DNA of 64,000 bases, taken from Flavobacterium sp. JAD_PAG50586_2. GTDB taxonomy: Bacteria > Bacteroidota > Bacteroidia > Flavobacteriales > Flavobacteriaceae. The position numbers and the translations under genes were made by a program. The stretch is from NCBI GenBank assembly GCA_023213215.1, contig CP096136.1:62001-126000 (forward strand), read 5' to 3'. The notes under the pieces were generated by a model that saw nothing but the letters and a program-made list of their open reading frames with translations, searched no databases and was not told the origin of the DNA. Below, piece by piece: positions 1 through 12,200 of this stretch; positions within the stretch are counted from its first letter, which is position 1, and the number at the start of each line of letters is the position of its first letter.

Positions 1-1514
1 GTATTTGAATTGGATGCAGCTTCGAATAACTCCGTAGATGATATCCGTAGCCTGATTGACCAGGTTAGGATTCCGCCACAAACCGGACAATATAAAGTAT
101 ATATTATTGACGAGGTCCACATGTTGTCTTCCGCCGCTTTCAATGCGTTCCTGAAAACTTTGGAAGAACCGCCAAAACACGCCATATTCATTTTGGCTAC
201 GACCGAAAAGCACAAAATCATTCCGACCATATTATCGCGCTGCCAGATTTTTGATTTCAAAAGAATCACAGTTAAGGATGCCAAAGAACATTTGGCTGAA
301 GTAGCGAAAAGCCAGGGCGTAGCATTTGAAGATGATGCGCTGCACATTATTGCCCAAAAAGCTGATGGTGCTATGCGTGATGCGTTATCAATATTTGACA
401 GAGTTGTTTCATACTGTGGAAATAACTTAACACGCCAGGCAGTTACCGAAAACCTGAACGTATTAGATTATGAGACCTATATCAATGTAACCGATTTGAT
501 TCTGGAGAATAAGATTCCGGAATTGCTGTTAGCTTACAATGAAATTCTGGCAAAAGGTTTTGACGGCCATCATTTTATTGCTGGTTTAGCATCACACTTT
601 AGGGATTTATTGGTTGCTAAAAATCCATCTACTCTTCCCTTGTTGGAAATGGGTGAAGCCGCACAACAATTATACGGACAGCAGTCAAAAATCGCGACTC
701 AGGATTTTCTTTTAAAAGGAATTGAAATTGCGAACGATTGTGATTTAAAATACAAGGTTTCCCAAAACCAACGGCTTTTAGTAGAACTTACTTTAATGCA
801 GCTTGCCTCTATCACTTTCGATGGAGAAAAAAAGCTGACTTCATAATTCCACCCACGCATTATCGCAGGAATGATTTTTCTATCTCGGAAGTTAAGCAGC
901 CAGTTGTAGAAGAAATTCAGAACGCAGAAAGCACAACGCAGAAGCCAGAAGAAATTCAGAAAACAGAAGTAGCTGTAGAAATACCTGAACAACCTGCAAC
1001 ACTCAATCCTCAACCTACAACCGTCAACCAACAACCAACAACCAACAACCAACCTAAAGTATCCGCTATGTCTTTGGCGAGCATCCGTGCCAAGAAAGAG
1101 ATGACAGAAACGCTTAAGAATACGGTAAAGGAAGTAGTACATTTAGCCAGCGAACCCTTTACTGAAACAGAGATGTTGGAACAATGGTTAAAGTATGCCC
1201 AACGTTTAGAAAATAAAGGCCAGCATATTGTGGCTTCGCTAATCACGATAAACCAACCGACACTTGAAGGAACTACCATAATTCACGAACTACCCAATGA
1301 AAGTTCCAAATTGGATTTCGAGAAAGACAAAGAGTTTTTGGGTTACCTGCGCGGAAAGCTGCACAACCACGATATAACTATTGAAGTTAGGGTAAATGAA
1401 GCTTTGGTAATGAAAAAAGCATACAGCAATCAGGACAAATACAACCGCTTGGTCGAATTAAATCCAAACTTAGAGTTGATGCGGAATTTGTTTGGGTTGG
1501 ATGTTAATGACTAA
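1..1514 (+). CDS. dnaX: DNA polymerase III subunit gamma/tau (5'-truncated, frameshifted)
   Basis: This is the clamp-loader ATPase of the replicative polymerase. The window opens inside the AAA+ domain, so the Walker A and zinc-binding part is missing. Visible are the Walker B motif DEVHML, the sensor segment ATTEKHKI and an SRC motif (LSRCQIF). The first frame stops at 846 (TAA), and the tau C-terminal domain continues in the -1 frame to 1514 through a Q/E/P/T-rich linker. The break lies at an A7 run (827-833). Read in frame, the run gives A AAA AAG at 828-834, the heptamer used for programmed -1 frameshifting in E. coli dnaX. One added A would also restore a single frame, as in nine other genes of this window, so an artefact is equally possible. 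The gene overlaps the convergent ppx end by 4 bp. Confidence 0.93.
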
Positions 1515-2401
1515 ATACTTCCCTGGTACATCGCTTTTACGATTCCGTCGGCCAAACCGATTTTTGGCACAAACAATTGACGTGCCCCACTCCATTTCAT
1601 AGCATTTAGATATACTCTTGTTGCGGGTATAATTACGTCGGCACGGTCGGTGTTCAAAGCCAATTCGGCAATGCGTTGTTCATACGTTAAGGAATTCAGG
1701 TATTGATATTGTGAGTTTAGGTAAAGATAAGACAATGGTTTGTCCTGTAGTTTTCCCGAAAGCTTAAAGAGTTTATTAATATTTCCGCCCGAACCTATGA
1801 GGATTACTTCATCAAATTCTTCGGTGTTGGTCTTGATCCATTTTTCTATTTCTTCCCAAACGATATCACTTACCATATTATTCAGCATACGGACCGTTCC
1901 GATTTTGAAGGATTTAGAGGTGATCATTTTACCATTATCAAACAAAGAGAATTCGGTACTTCCGCCACCAACATCTACATATAAATAGGTTTTGTCGGTT
2001 TTTAGGAAATCATGTAAATCGGAAGAAGCGATGATTGTTGCTTCAATTTTTCCATCAATGATGTCAATATCAATATCGCATTTTTCCCTGATGATATCGG
2101 CTACTTCCTTACCATTGTAGGCTTCCCGCATAGCAGATGTAGCGCAGGCTTTGTATTTTTCGACCTTGTAAACTTTCATCAGTAAATGAAAAGCTTTCAT
2201 CGCATCAACCATCCTATCGATATTCTCATCAGAGATTTCACCAACGGTAAAAGCATCCTGCCCAAGGCGGATCGGAACCCTGATCAGCGCACTTTTATTG
2301 AATTGAGGTTCCTTTCCCTGCTGTTCTACAATATTGGTAATAAGCAATCGCATGGCATTAGACCCAATATCTATAGCTGCATATTTTTTAATTGAAATCA
2401 T
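1511..2401 (-). CDS. Ppx/GppA-family exopolyphosphatase
   Basis: This is an actin-fold phosphatase that should degrade polyphosphate or pppGpp. The N-terminal motif AAIDIGSNAMRL is the phosphate-1 loop of the Ppx/GppA family, and YVDVGGGSTE is the second phosphate loop. At about 296 residues it has only the catalytic core and lacks the C-terminal HD-like domain of the longer E. coli Ppx. An in-frame ATG four codons upstream (2413) is possible, but the family pattern favours the start at 2401 (MISIKKYAA). It lies directly downstream of ppk1 on the same strand, so synthesis and breakdown of polyphosphate are probably co-transcribed. Confidence 0.9.
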   Translation of the reverse strand: MISIKKYAAIDIGSNAMRLLITNIVEQQGKEPQFNKSALIRVPIRLGQDAFTVGEISDENIDRMVDAMKAFHLLMKVYKVEKYKACATSAMREAYNGKEVADIIREKCDIDIDIIDGKIEATIIASSDLHDFLKTDKTYLYVDVGGGSTEFSLFDNGKMITSKSFKIGTVRMLNNMVSDIVWEEIEKWIKTNTEEFDEVILIGSGGNINKLFKLSGKLQDKPLSYLYLNSQYQYLNSLTYEQRIAELALNTDRADVIIPATRVYLNAMKWSGARQLFVPKIGLADGIVKAMYQGSI

Positions 2402-2433
2402 ACTTTGAGGCAATAGTGATTAGGCAATAGCCA

Positions 2434-4562
2434 TTAGTTTTCTAATTTGGTGTGATCGGTCGCCAATAAACGGTCTCTGTAATAATTATACGTTTCATGT
2501 TGTGCCCTGAAGATAGGTTCATCGGCAGCACGTGAACGGTATTTATTTTCAAACTTTTCAGAATGGAAGCGGGCTTTCACATTTCCTTTCCATCCCACAT
2601 TGAACGTGTCAATAATCTGTTTTTTGATTTCGTCATCGTAGATGGGACAAGTCACTTCTACCCTTCCGTCAAGGTTACGGGTCATAAAATCGGCAGAGGA
2701 AATATAAACTTCAGGATCATCATTATTACAGAAAATATAGGAACGCGTGTGTTCTAAAAAATAATCTACAATACTTACAGCCTCAATGTTTTCACTCATT
2801 CCTTTAACACCCGGAATTAGGGAACAGATGCCTCTGACCTGTAGTTTAATCTTCACGCCGGCATTACTGGCTTCGTATAATTTATCAATAATGGGGTAAT
2901 CGGAAAGACTGTTCATCTTTAAGTTTATGTAAGCAGGACGACCTAAAGTTGCATTATTTATCTCTCTGTCAATAAGTTTGTAAAACTTAGATCGTGTGTA
3001 ATGTGGCGAAACAATTAAGTGTTTATATCTATGGATTCGATAATTTACATCAAAGAAATCAAAGATCTTTGCTACGTCTTTCAATATCTGTTGATGGCTT
3101 GTAAATAGGGTCAAATCGGTATAGATTTTAGCCGTGCTTTCGTTGAAGTTCCCGGTAGAAATAAAGCCGTAACGTTTTAGTTTTGTGTCTTCCATACGAT
3201 CAATTACACATATTTTGCTGTGTACTTTGAGGCCTTTGATTCCAAAAATAAGTTCGATACCTTCCTGTTGCATTTGTTCGGCATACGAAATATTACTGGC
3301 TTCATCGAAACGTGCCTGAAGTTCAATCTGAACTGTAACCTTCTTTCCGTTTTTGGCAGCATTGATTAACGAACTTACTATTTGAGAATTCTTTGCCAAA
3401 CGGTATAAGGTAATTTTGATTGATGTTACTTTAGGATCCAACGCAGCTTCTCTTAGGAATTTTATTAGATAAGAAAATGATTGAAACGGAGCATTTATTA
3501 GATAATCCTTTTTCGCAATCTTATTCAGCAGACTGCCATCCAATGACAAACCTTCTACCGGAAGTGGCACTCTTGGCGGATATAGCAAATCGAATCGACC
3601 TAGGTTGGGAAAGTTCATATAATCTCGGCGGTTATGGTATCTTCCTCCTGGAATTACACCATCGGAAGCATCGATTCCCATTTTGGAAAGAAAAAATTTG
3701 AGGGTATCTTTCCCGATATTCTTATCGTATACAAAACGAACCGGTTCGCCAATACGCCTTTCCTTTACGGATGTTGCAATCTTTTCGAGCATGCTTTTAC
3801 TCATATCACTATCGATATCGAGTTGCGCATCACGGGTGATTTTTATCATGTGAGCCGAGATGCTTTCGTAGTCAAAAATGTTGAAAATACTGCTTAAGTT
3901 GTATCGGATGATATCATCTAATAACATTAAATATTGCTTACCATCTTTAATAGGAAGTTCCACAATACGATTGGTATTTTTTGGTATTTCTATAATGGCG
4001 TAACGAACCTCAGATTTTGCAGATTTGCGTAATCCCAAAAGGCTTGGTTTCTGCTCTGTCTTCATAACTAATTTAACTGCCAGATAACCAGAAGTATCCT
4101 TTAATAAAGGAAATTCTGCCAAATCGTTTAGGATAATAGTAACGAGTTCGGGGCTTATTTTTTGGAGGAAAAATCTTTAATAAAATTTTCATGGTCGTCT
4201 GAAATTTCATTTTCATCGATGATAATGATATTTTGCTTAACCAGTTCTTTTTCAATCTCGGTAAGTACGCGTAAACTTTCCGACTGTTGTTTAATGACAA
4301 TCTCGGTAATGTCTTTAACGAGTTGTTGTGCCGTAATACCGCCAAGGATTTTTTCACCTGTGCGCCCGGACAAACTCAGTCGACGTATTGCAGCAAACCT
4401 GACGCGGAAGAACTCATCCAGATTGTTTGAAAAAATACCGATAAAACGTAACCTTTCTAATAATGGAACTGCTTCGTCAGCAGCTTCCTGTAAAACCCTG
4501 GCGTTAAATGCCAGCCAACTCTTTTCTCTGTCTATATAACGAAAACTAGGTTCTGTGCTCAT
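2434..4562 (-). CDS. ppk1: Polyphosphate kinase 1 (single frameshift)
   Basis: PPK1 makes polyphosphate from ATP through a phospho-histidine intermediate. The N-terminal piece (4562-4155) carries the PPK N domain, including the SNNLDEFFRVR stretch. The rest (from 4122 down) carries the catalytic phospholipase-D-like domains, with VHSKICVIDR (active-site His) and STGNFNESTAK. The two parts are in different frames. Adding one A to the A5 run at 4169-4173 (+ strand) joins them with no missing residues, reading DFFLQKISPELV across the joint and giving about 709 residues, a normal PPK1 length. I therefore read this as one gene with a likely sequencing deletion. It starts 2 bp after the sixA-like stop. 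Confidence 0.93.
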
Positions 4563-4563
4563 A

Positions 4564-5049
4564 CTATTTTAAATCTCTTGGGAAAATAACTTTTTTGGTA
4601 ATTCCATTTTCAACGTCTTGCCATTTGTTTTGGTCAAATATAATATTAACAAAGCCCGAAGTAGAAACATTATCGATAAAAGTGTTTCCAAACTTATTGA
4701 CAAAATTGGTAATTGCCTCATTGTGACCAAAAACGATTAAATGCTCGTAATCATCGGAACATGATTTTATGATTTGCTCTAATTTTCTTTCGTCGAAAGT
4801 GTAGAGTTCTTCCTTAAATACAATGCTTTCAATTGGAAAAGAGATATTTTGGGAGAAAATCATAGCCGTTTCTGATGCGCGTTTGGCCGCACTGCTCCAT
4901 ATTACAAAAGATTTTGGAATCTGATTGCCAATATGGGATGAAACCAAATGAGCATCCTGGATTCCTTTGCTGGTTAAAGGCCGATCATAATCACGGAGCG
5001 GAGCATCCCAACTTGATTTTGCATGCCTGATCAATATTAACTGTTTCAT
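4564..5049 (-). CDS. SixA-type histidine phosphatase
   Basis: This 161-residue histidine-phosphatase-superfamily protein has the RHAKSSWD motif at its N terminus (catalytic His in RHA) and a later FGHNEAI motif supplying the second catalytic His. The size matches single-domain SixA phosphohistidine phosphatases. It is the first gene of the minus-strand run sixA-ppk1-ppx, with tight spacing that implies one transcript. The true substrate cannot be read from sequence; a link to phospho-His or polyphosphate metabolism is inferred from position only. Confidence 0.88.
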   Translation of the reverse strand: MKQLILIRHAKSSWDAPLRDYDRPLTSKGIQDAHLVSSHIGNQIPKSFVIWSSAAKRASETAMIFSQNISFPIESIVFKEELYTFDERKLEQIIKSCSDDYEHLIVFGHNEAITNFVNKFGNTFIDNVSTSGFVNIIFDQNKWQDVENGITKKVIFPRDLK

Positions 5050-5718
5050 GATTTCTCTCTGGTTTTGGAAAGTATAAATTTAAGGTATTAATGTTTACCG
5101 TGAAATAGGATTTGGGATTAAATTCATCAATTCTTTTTTAGGTAGAACCTAAATAGTTAGTTTTATTAAATACCATTTTATTTTAAATTAAATGTTAAAA
5201 ATAAAAAAATGTTATAAACAGTTTGTTGTTAATTGTTTTTGTAATCTTTTTCTATTTAAAATTGTTAAAATATGTACTTAATCTATAAAATTGCACACTT
5301 TATCGATATTTTTTTTGGTAGATAAAATAAAACTATCTACTTTCGAATTGTTAAACAAATCAAAAACCTGAAAAACAACTATCAAAAACCCCAATTATGA
5401 AGTCAAAATCAAACCAAAAAAGACAAAAAACCATGTGCAGACTTGGAATAATGAAAGGAAATCGTCATTTAAACGAGTTTTTGGGTTGTTCGTAGAAAAA
5501 GTTGGGTGCGATACAAGTTAAGTCTATAATTTAGCCGACAAGATAGTATGACCCAAAATAACTATTAACCTAAATGCCTACATTCAAAAAAAACTTCAAG
5601 CCCAAAAACCCTTTTGTAAAAATTATTTTTTCCAAAAACTAATTGTATGAAAACAAATAGCCCAAATGTATTATTTAACCATCAAGCAAACCTATTGCTT
5701 GGAAAAACAAGTCAAGTC
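5050..5718. other. AT-rich intergenic leader before the adhesin genes
   Basis: This stretch of about 670 bases separates the divergent sixA-like gene from the exported-protein/adhesin genes. It is very AT-rich with many short A and T runs. I found no canonical TTG...TAnnTTTG promoter. The only small open frame worth noting is 5397-5495 (32 codons, starting MKSKSNQKRQ), and I cannot support it as a gene. The long untranslated region probably holds the control elements for the adhesin operon. Confidence 0.4.
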
Positions 5719-6252
5719 ATGAAACAAAAACTATTATTAATTTTAATGTTAGTTTCGTTATGCACAGGCGCGATTGCTCAAGGCAATAGAACCTCTGCTA
5801 GTGGAACTATCGTTGTAACCGACATGAATTCGATTCTTTCATCGAACGGAACTTCTTCAGCCCGGCTTTCCAATACGAATACTGTAAACGTATCGCGTGT
5901 TAGGGATTTGGTAACTCAAGTTCAGTCTGCGAGTTATTTTTACGAAGGAGAGGTTAAGACCTATGGTGATGCACCCGTTAATCTGTATACCGATTTAAGT
6001 TCGCTGAATCAGGTTAACAACTCCGTTACGTTAAAACAGAATATCGAAATCGTAACTGTTCGTATCCGTACAGCAAGTGAATTAAATTCCACTATTGATT
6101 TAGCTGCATTTTCAAATTTTCCAAGTTTGAAATATATCTATTTTATATCAGGTTCAAATACTACCAGCGATACTATTGCCAGACGTCTTGTTAACTATGA
6201 TGAAAGATTCAGCATTTTTTATAAAGTAGATAAAGGAGATAGCAATCAATAA
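5719..6252 (+). CDS. Small exported protein of unknown function
   Basis: I do not recognise a family. The start at 5719 is chosen because it places a classical signal peptide first (MKQKLLLILMLVSLCTGAIAQ, 21 residues, likely cleaved after AIA/Q). An in-frame ATG 24 codons upstream (5647) would bury that signal. The mature part is about 155 residues, Ser/Thr/Asn-rich and without Cys, with alternating hydrophobic positions typical of beta structure. The next start, that of the giant adhesin at 6274, follows by 21 bp, so the two are very likely co-transcribed. In F. johnsoniae small exported proteins (SprC, SprD) precede the SprB adhesin. A comparable accessory role is possible but is inference from position. 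Confidence 0.7.
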   Translation: MKQKLLLILMLVSLCTGAIAQGNRTSASGTIVVTDMNSILSSNGTSSARLSNTNTVNVSRVRDLVTQVQSASYFYEGEVKTYGDAPVNLYTDLSSLNQVNNSVTLKQNIEIVTVRIRTASELNSTIDLAAFSNFPSLKYIYFISGSNTTSDTIARRLVNYDERFSIFYKVDKGDSNQ

Positions 6253-6273
6253 AAATTGATAAAAAGAGAATAT

Positions 6274-9200
6274 ATGAAAAATTTATACTTTAACTCAATC
6301 GCGAAAAAGCTTAAGTGTTTAGCTGTATTGTTAATTATCCTTTTTGGATTTTCTAATACAATTAACGCTCAGGTTAGAAAAGCATTTACCCAAAGAACCT
6401 CACAATATAGTCCGACTAAAACGATTTATAATGTGAAAGGTGATTTTACTATGTTGGGTAACACTTGTTTGACGCCTCAAAATTATACTAATGGAGGTAA
6501 TAACAATGATGCGTCAATGATATATGTTGATACCGATAATGATGCATCAACGTTCAACTCGTCTTCATCTACTTTAGTAATCCCTGTAGAGAATAGTTCA
6601 ACACCAGAATGTTCAAACATTGTTTTTGCAGGTTTGTATTGGACAGGGAAATCTTCAGCTAATACAACATTCAATGTAACTAAAAATAGCGTAACTAAGA
6701 CTTTTAATAAAAGAATAGTTAAGCTTAAAGGTCCATCTGCAGGTACATATACAAACATTACAGCTGCTGCTACCGATATTTATTATCCATCAGGAAGTGA
6801 TGATAATATTTATTCTGCTTATGCAGAAATTACAGATTACGTTAGAACAAACGGGCTAGGTAAATATACTGTTGCTGATATGGCATTACTTGAAGGTAAC
6901 CCAGGTGGAACCGGATATTCTGGTGGATGGGGTATCATCGTTATTTATGAAAACTCTAAAATGAAATGGAGAGATGTAACTATTTTTGATGGTTACGCTT
7001 ATGTAGAAGCAGGAAACTCATCTTCAGGAATTCAATTGCCTGTGTCAGGTTTTAACTCGGCAATTTCAGGAAATGTAGGAATGAAAATAGGTATCATGGC
7101 CAGTGAAGGTGATGTTGGTTATACTGGTGATTATTTCAGAATCAGAAACCTTGCTACAAATACCTATACAACTTTAAGCCGAGCCGCAAATGGAGTTGTT
7201 CCAAATCCTGATAACTTCTTTAATTCATCAATTAATGCTCCGGGTACACGAACTCCTAGCTTACAAAATAACACAGGTATTGATATTGGTATCATAAATA
7301 TCCCAAATACTAATAATAGTATTATTGGAAACAGCCAAACATCAACACGATTCTTATATGGTACAAATGGAGATACCTATTCTATCTTTACCATTGCAAT
7401 GTCTGTGGACGCTTATGTTCCGGAAGCTGAAGGTATAATTACAACTACTACCATTAACAATCAGCCAGCGGTTCAGCCTTACACTATTACTCCTGGACAG
7501 GAAGCAGGTTTTAGCATTGACGTTAGAAACTTGGGAACTGAGGCAATTAATAACTACAGAGTAGTAGTTCCTCTTCCTTATAATGCTTCTTATGTTCCGG
7601 GAAGTGCTGCAGGAACCTTGTTTTACACTACTCCAAATCCAACAACTATAACGGGTACTTTTGATCCTACTTTAGGGGCAACCGGTTCCATTGTGTGGAA
7701 TTTTGGAACTTTACCTTTACCTGCCAATCCAGCTACATTGTTAGCCAGATTAACATTTAGGTTACAGGCTACAACAGATTGTGAAATTTTAGCTAATGCT
7801 ACCTGTTCAGGTTCTATAGCTATAAATGGTAATTCAACGGGAGTTGGCAGCACTACGAATGTTGCCTTAAATAATTCTAACTTAATTCAAGGTTATACTG
7901 TAAATGGAAGTTGTGCAGGCCAGGCAATTCCAGCACCAATTAATATTGGTATTAATGGAACCAACTATGTACAACAAAACTGTCCAGGAACAGATTTTAC
8001 AAGACATTTTTCTTTCTGTAGTGCGAGTACTTCGGTTAGACCGTCTGAAATTGCTTCTAATTTCCCAACAGGTTCATTGTTTTATAACTCTTTTCCAGTA
8101 ACCCTAAATTCAGTTCAATACACAGAAGCCAATCCTATTCCGCTTGTTGCAGGTTCGACTGTTACTTATTATGCAGTTCCTACAGGTGGTGGTAGCGGAT
8201 GTAATTTCCCATTTACAATTTCTAAGTGTCCTGCTATCATTGCTCAAAACGATGCTCTTGCTGGTGGTAACGGAACTACAGGTAATCCAAATATTGGAAA
8301 TGTATTGAACAATAATGGTAGTGGAGTAGATACTTTAAATAATGTACAGGCTCTTATTACTCAAGTTAATATCACGGTAACAACACCTGCTACTCCAATC
8401 AATGGAAATCCAGTACCGGTTTTAGATCCGCTGACAGGTCAGGTTTCTGTACCGCCTGGAACACCAGCTGGAACATATACTATCGTATATAACTTGTGTG
8501 AAAAACTAAATCCAACTACAAACTGTGATCCTGCAACTGTTACTATTACTGTTACTGCTCCGGCTATTTTGGCTGTTGCAAATAACTTCAGTATCCAGTG
8601 CTCAACTCCAGGATTACTTGGAAACGTTATCACAAACGACCTTTTAAATAGTTTATCTTTTTTACCTGGATTAGTGAATATCACACTGGTATCTGGTGGA
8701 AATGCAAATATTTCATTGGATTTAACAACTGGAGATATTTCTACAATAAACAGTGGTTTAGCAGTTGGACAATATACTTTGGTATATAGAATCTGTGATA
8801 AATTAAACCCTACGAATTGTTCTCAAGCTAACATCATCATAAATGTAGTAGATACTGTGCCTCCAACCTGGACTACAGCTGCTGCTGCTTTGAATACAAC
8901 GGTAGAATGTAGTGATGCTGCTAGTTTAGCTGCTGCTCAGGCATTATTCCCAGTTGCAATTGATGCTTGTGATACCAATGTAAATAATATTATAAAAACT
9001 TCTGGAACATTTGTTCCGGGTACTTGTGGTGCAACCGGAACTTACACAAACACTTGGGTAGTTACTGATGATAGCGGAAACACATCTGTTGTCTATACTC
9101 AGACAATCACTGTGGTAGACACTATTGCTCCTACTTGGTTAACAGTTGCCAACGTATTAAACAGATCTGTAGAATGTAACGACACTGCTGGCTTAACTGC

Positions 9201-12200
9201 TGCTCAGTTGTTAGCACCTACTGCTGCTGATAATTGTGGTGGCGCAGTAACTTATACTAAAACCTCTGGTGCATTTGTTGCCGGTTCTTGCGGTGCTACG
9301 GGTACTTATACTAATACATGGGTTGCCCGTGATGCATGTTTAAACACAAGCACAACGTTTACTCAGACTATTACAGTTGTAGATACTGTTGCTCCTACTT
9401 GGTCAACTGCTGCTACTGCATTAAATACAACTGTTGAATGTAACGATACCGCTGGTTTAGCGGTTGCTCAGGCATTGGCTCCAACTGCTGCTGATAATTG
9501 TGCAGGCGATGTAACATATACTAAAACCTCTGGTGCATTTGTTGCCGGTTCTTGCGGTGCTACGGGTACTTATACTAATACTTGGGTTGCCCGTGATGCA
9601 TGTTTAAACACAAGCACAACGTTTACTCAGACTATTACAGTTGTAGATACTGTTTCTCCTACTTGGTCAACTGCTGCAACTGCCTTAAATACAACCGTTG
9701 AATGTAGTGATGCTGCTGGTTTAGCTGCTGCTCAGGCTTTAGCTCCGACTGCTACCGATAATTGTGCAGGTGATGTAACATACACAAAAACTTCTGGTGC
9801 ATTTGTTGCCGGTTCTTGTGGTGCTTCGGGTTCTTATACTAATACCTGGATTGCTAGAGATGCTTGTTTAAACACTAGCACAACATTTACCCAAACCATT
9901 ACTGTAGTGGATACAATTGCTCCTACATGGTCAACTGCTGCGGGTAGTTTAAATACAACTTTAGAATGTAGTGATGTTGCTGGTTTAGCTGCTGCTCAGG
10001 CATTAACTCCAACCGCTACTGATAATTGTGCAGGTGATGTAACCTATACTAAAACTTCTGGTGCATTTGTTGCCGGTTCTTGTGGTGCTTCGGGTTCTTA
10101 TACTAATACCTGGATTGCTCGCGATGCTTGTTTAAACACTAGTACAGTATTTACTCAGACTATTACAGTTGTAGATGCCGTTGCTCCTACATTTACTGCT
10201 CCTGCGAATACTGAAGTATTCACTACTGCTGACTGTACTTTCGATGCGTCAATTGCAATTACCGGAGATGTAACTAACGAAGCAGACAACTGCTCTACTG
10301 GTTTACAGGCTACATTTACTGACAGCGTTGCTGATGGTCAGTGTCCTGGATCTAAAATAATCACCCGTACCTGGTCTCTTGTAGACGCTTGTGGAAACAC
10401 TGCTGCTACTCAGACTCAGACCATAACCGTTACGGATAACATTGCACCTACTTTCACGGCTCCTGCTGATATTACTATCAACACTGCTGCTGACTGTACT
10501 TATGATGCTTCTGTAACTATAACTGGAGATGTAACTAACGAAGCAGACAACTGCTCAACTGGTTTACAGGCTACATTTACTGACAGCGTTGCTGATGGTC
10601 AGTGTCCTGGCTCAAAAATAATCACCCGTACCTGGTCTCTTATTGATGCGTGTGGAAACACTGCTGCTACTCAGACTCAGACGATAACGGTTACTGATAA
10701 CATTGCTCCTACTTTCACTGCTCCTGCTGATATCACTATCAACACTGCTGCTGACTGTACTTATGATGCGTCTGTAACTATAACTGGAGATGTAACCAAC
10801 GAAGCAGACAACTGCTCAACTAGATTACAGGCTACATTTACTGACAGCGTTGCTGATGGTACTTGTGCCGGTTCACATATAATCACTCGTACATGGTCTC
10901 TTGTAGATGCTTGTGGAAACGTAGCGGCTACACAGACTCAGACTATAACTGTTACGGATAACATTGCGCCTACTTTCACGGCTCCGGCGAATACTGAAGT
11001 ATTCACAACAGCTGATTGTACGTATAATGCTTCTGTAGCTATTACAGGTGATGTAACCAACGAAGCAGACAACTGCTCTACAGGTTTACAGGCTACATTT
11101 ACTGACAGCGTTGCTGATGGTACTTGTGCCGGTTCACATATAATCACTCGTACATGGTCTCTAGTAGATGCTTGTGGAAACACTGCGGCTGCTCAGACTC
11201 AGACCATAACGGTTACGGATAACATTGCGCCTACTTTCACGGCTCCTGCGAATACTGAAATATTCACAACTGCTGATTGTACGTATAATGCTTCTGTAGC
11301 TATTACAGGTGATGTAACCAACGAAGCAGACAACTGCTCAACTGGATTACAGGCTACATTTACTGACAGCGTTGCTGATGGTACTTGTACAGGTTCAAAA
11401 ATAATCACCCGTACCTGGTCTCTTATTGATGCTTGTGGAAACACTGCTGCTACTCAGACTCAGACGATAACGGTTACTGATAACATTGCACCTACTTTCA
11501 CTGCGCCTGCTGATATTACTATCAACACTGCTGCTGACTGTACTTATGATGCGTCTGTAACTATAACTGGAGATGTAACTAACGAAGCAGACAACTGCTC
11601 TAAAGGTTTACAGGCTACATTTACTGACAGCGTTGCTGATGGTGCTTGTCAAGGTTCACATATAATCACTCGTACATGGTCCTTAGTAGATGCTTGTGGA
11701 AACACTGCTGCTACTCAGGTTCAGACTATAACTGTTTCGGATAACATCGCACCTACTTTCACGGCTCCTACGAATACTGAAGTATTCACAACTGCTGATT
11801 GTACATATGATGCTTCTGTAACTATTACTGGTGATGTAACCGACGAAGCAGACAACTGCTCTACAGGTTTACAGGCTACATTTACTGACAGCGTTGCTGA
11901 TGGTGCTTGTCAAGGTTCTAAAATAATTACACGTACCTGGTCACTTGTAGATGCTTGTGGAAACACAGCTGCTACTCAGACTCAAACAATAACGGTTACT
12001 GATAACATTGCGCCTACTTTCACGGCTCCTGCGAATACTGAAATATTCACAACTGCTGATTGTACGTATAATGCTTCTGTAGCTATTACAGGTGATGTAA
12101 CCAACGAAGCAGACAACTGCTCAACTGGTTTACAGGCTACATTTACTGACAGCGTTGCTGACGGTGCTTGTGCCGGTTCAAAAATCATTACACGTACCTG

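Noticed and set aside
5397..5495. 32-codon open frame in the adhesin leader
   Set aside because: Lys/Gln-rich, no family, no promoter or start context; likely chance in AT-rich DNA.
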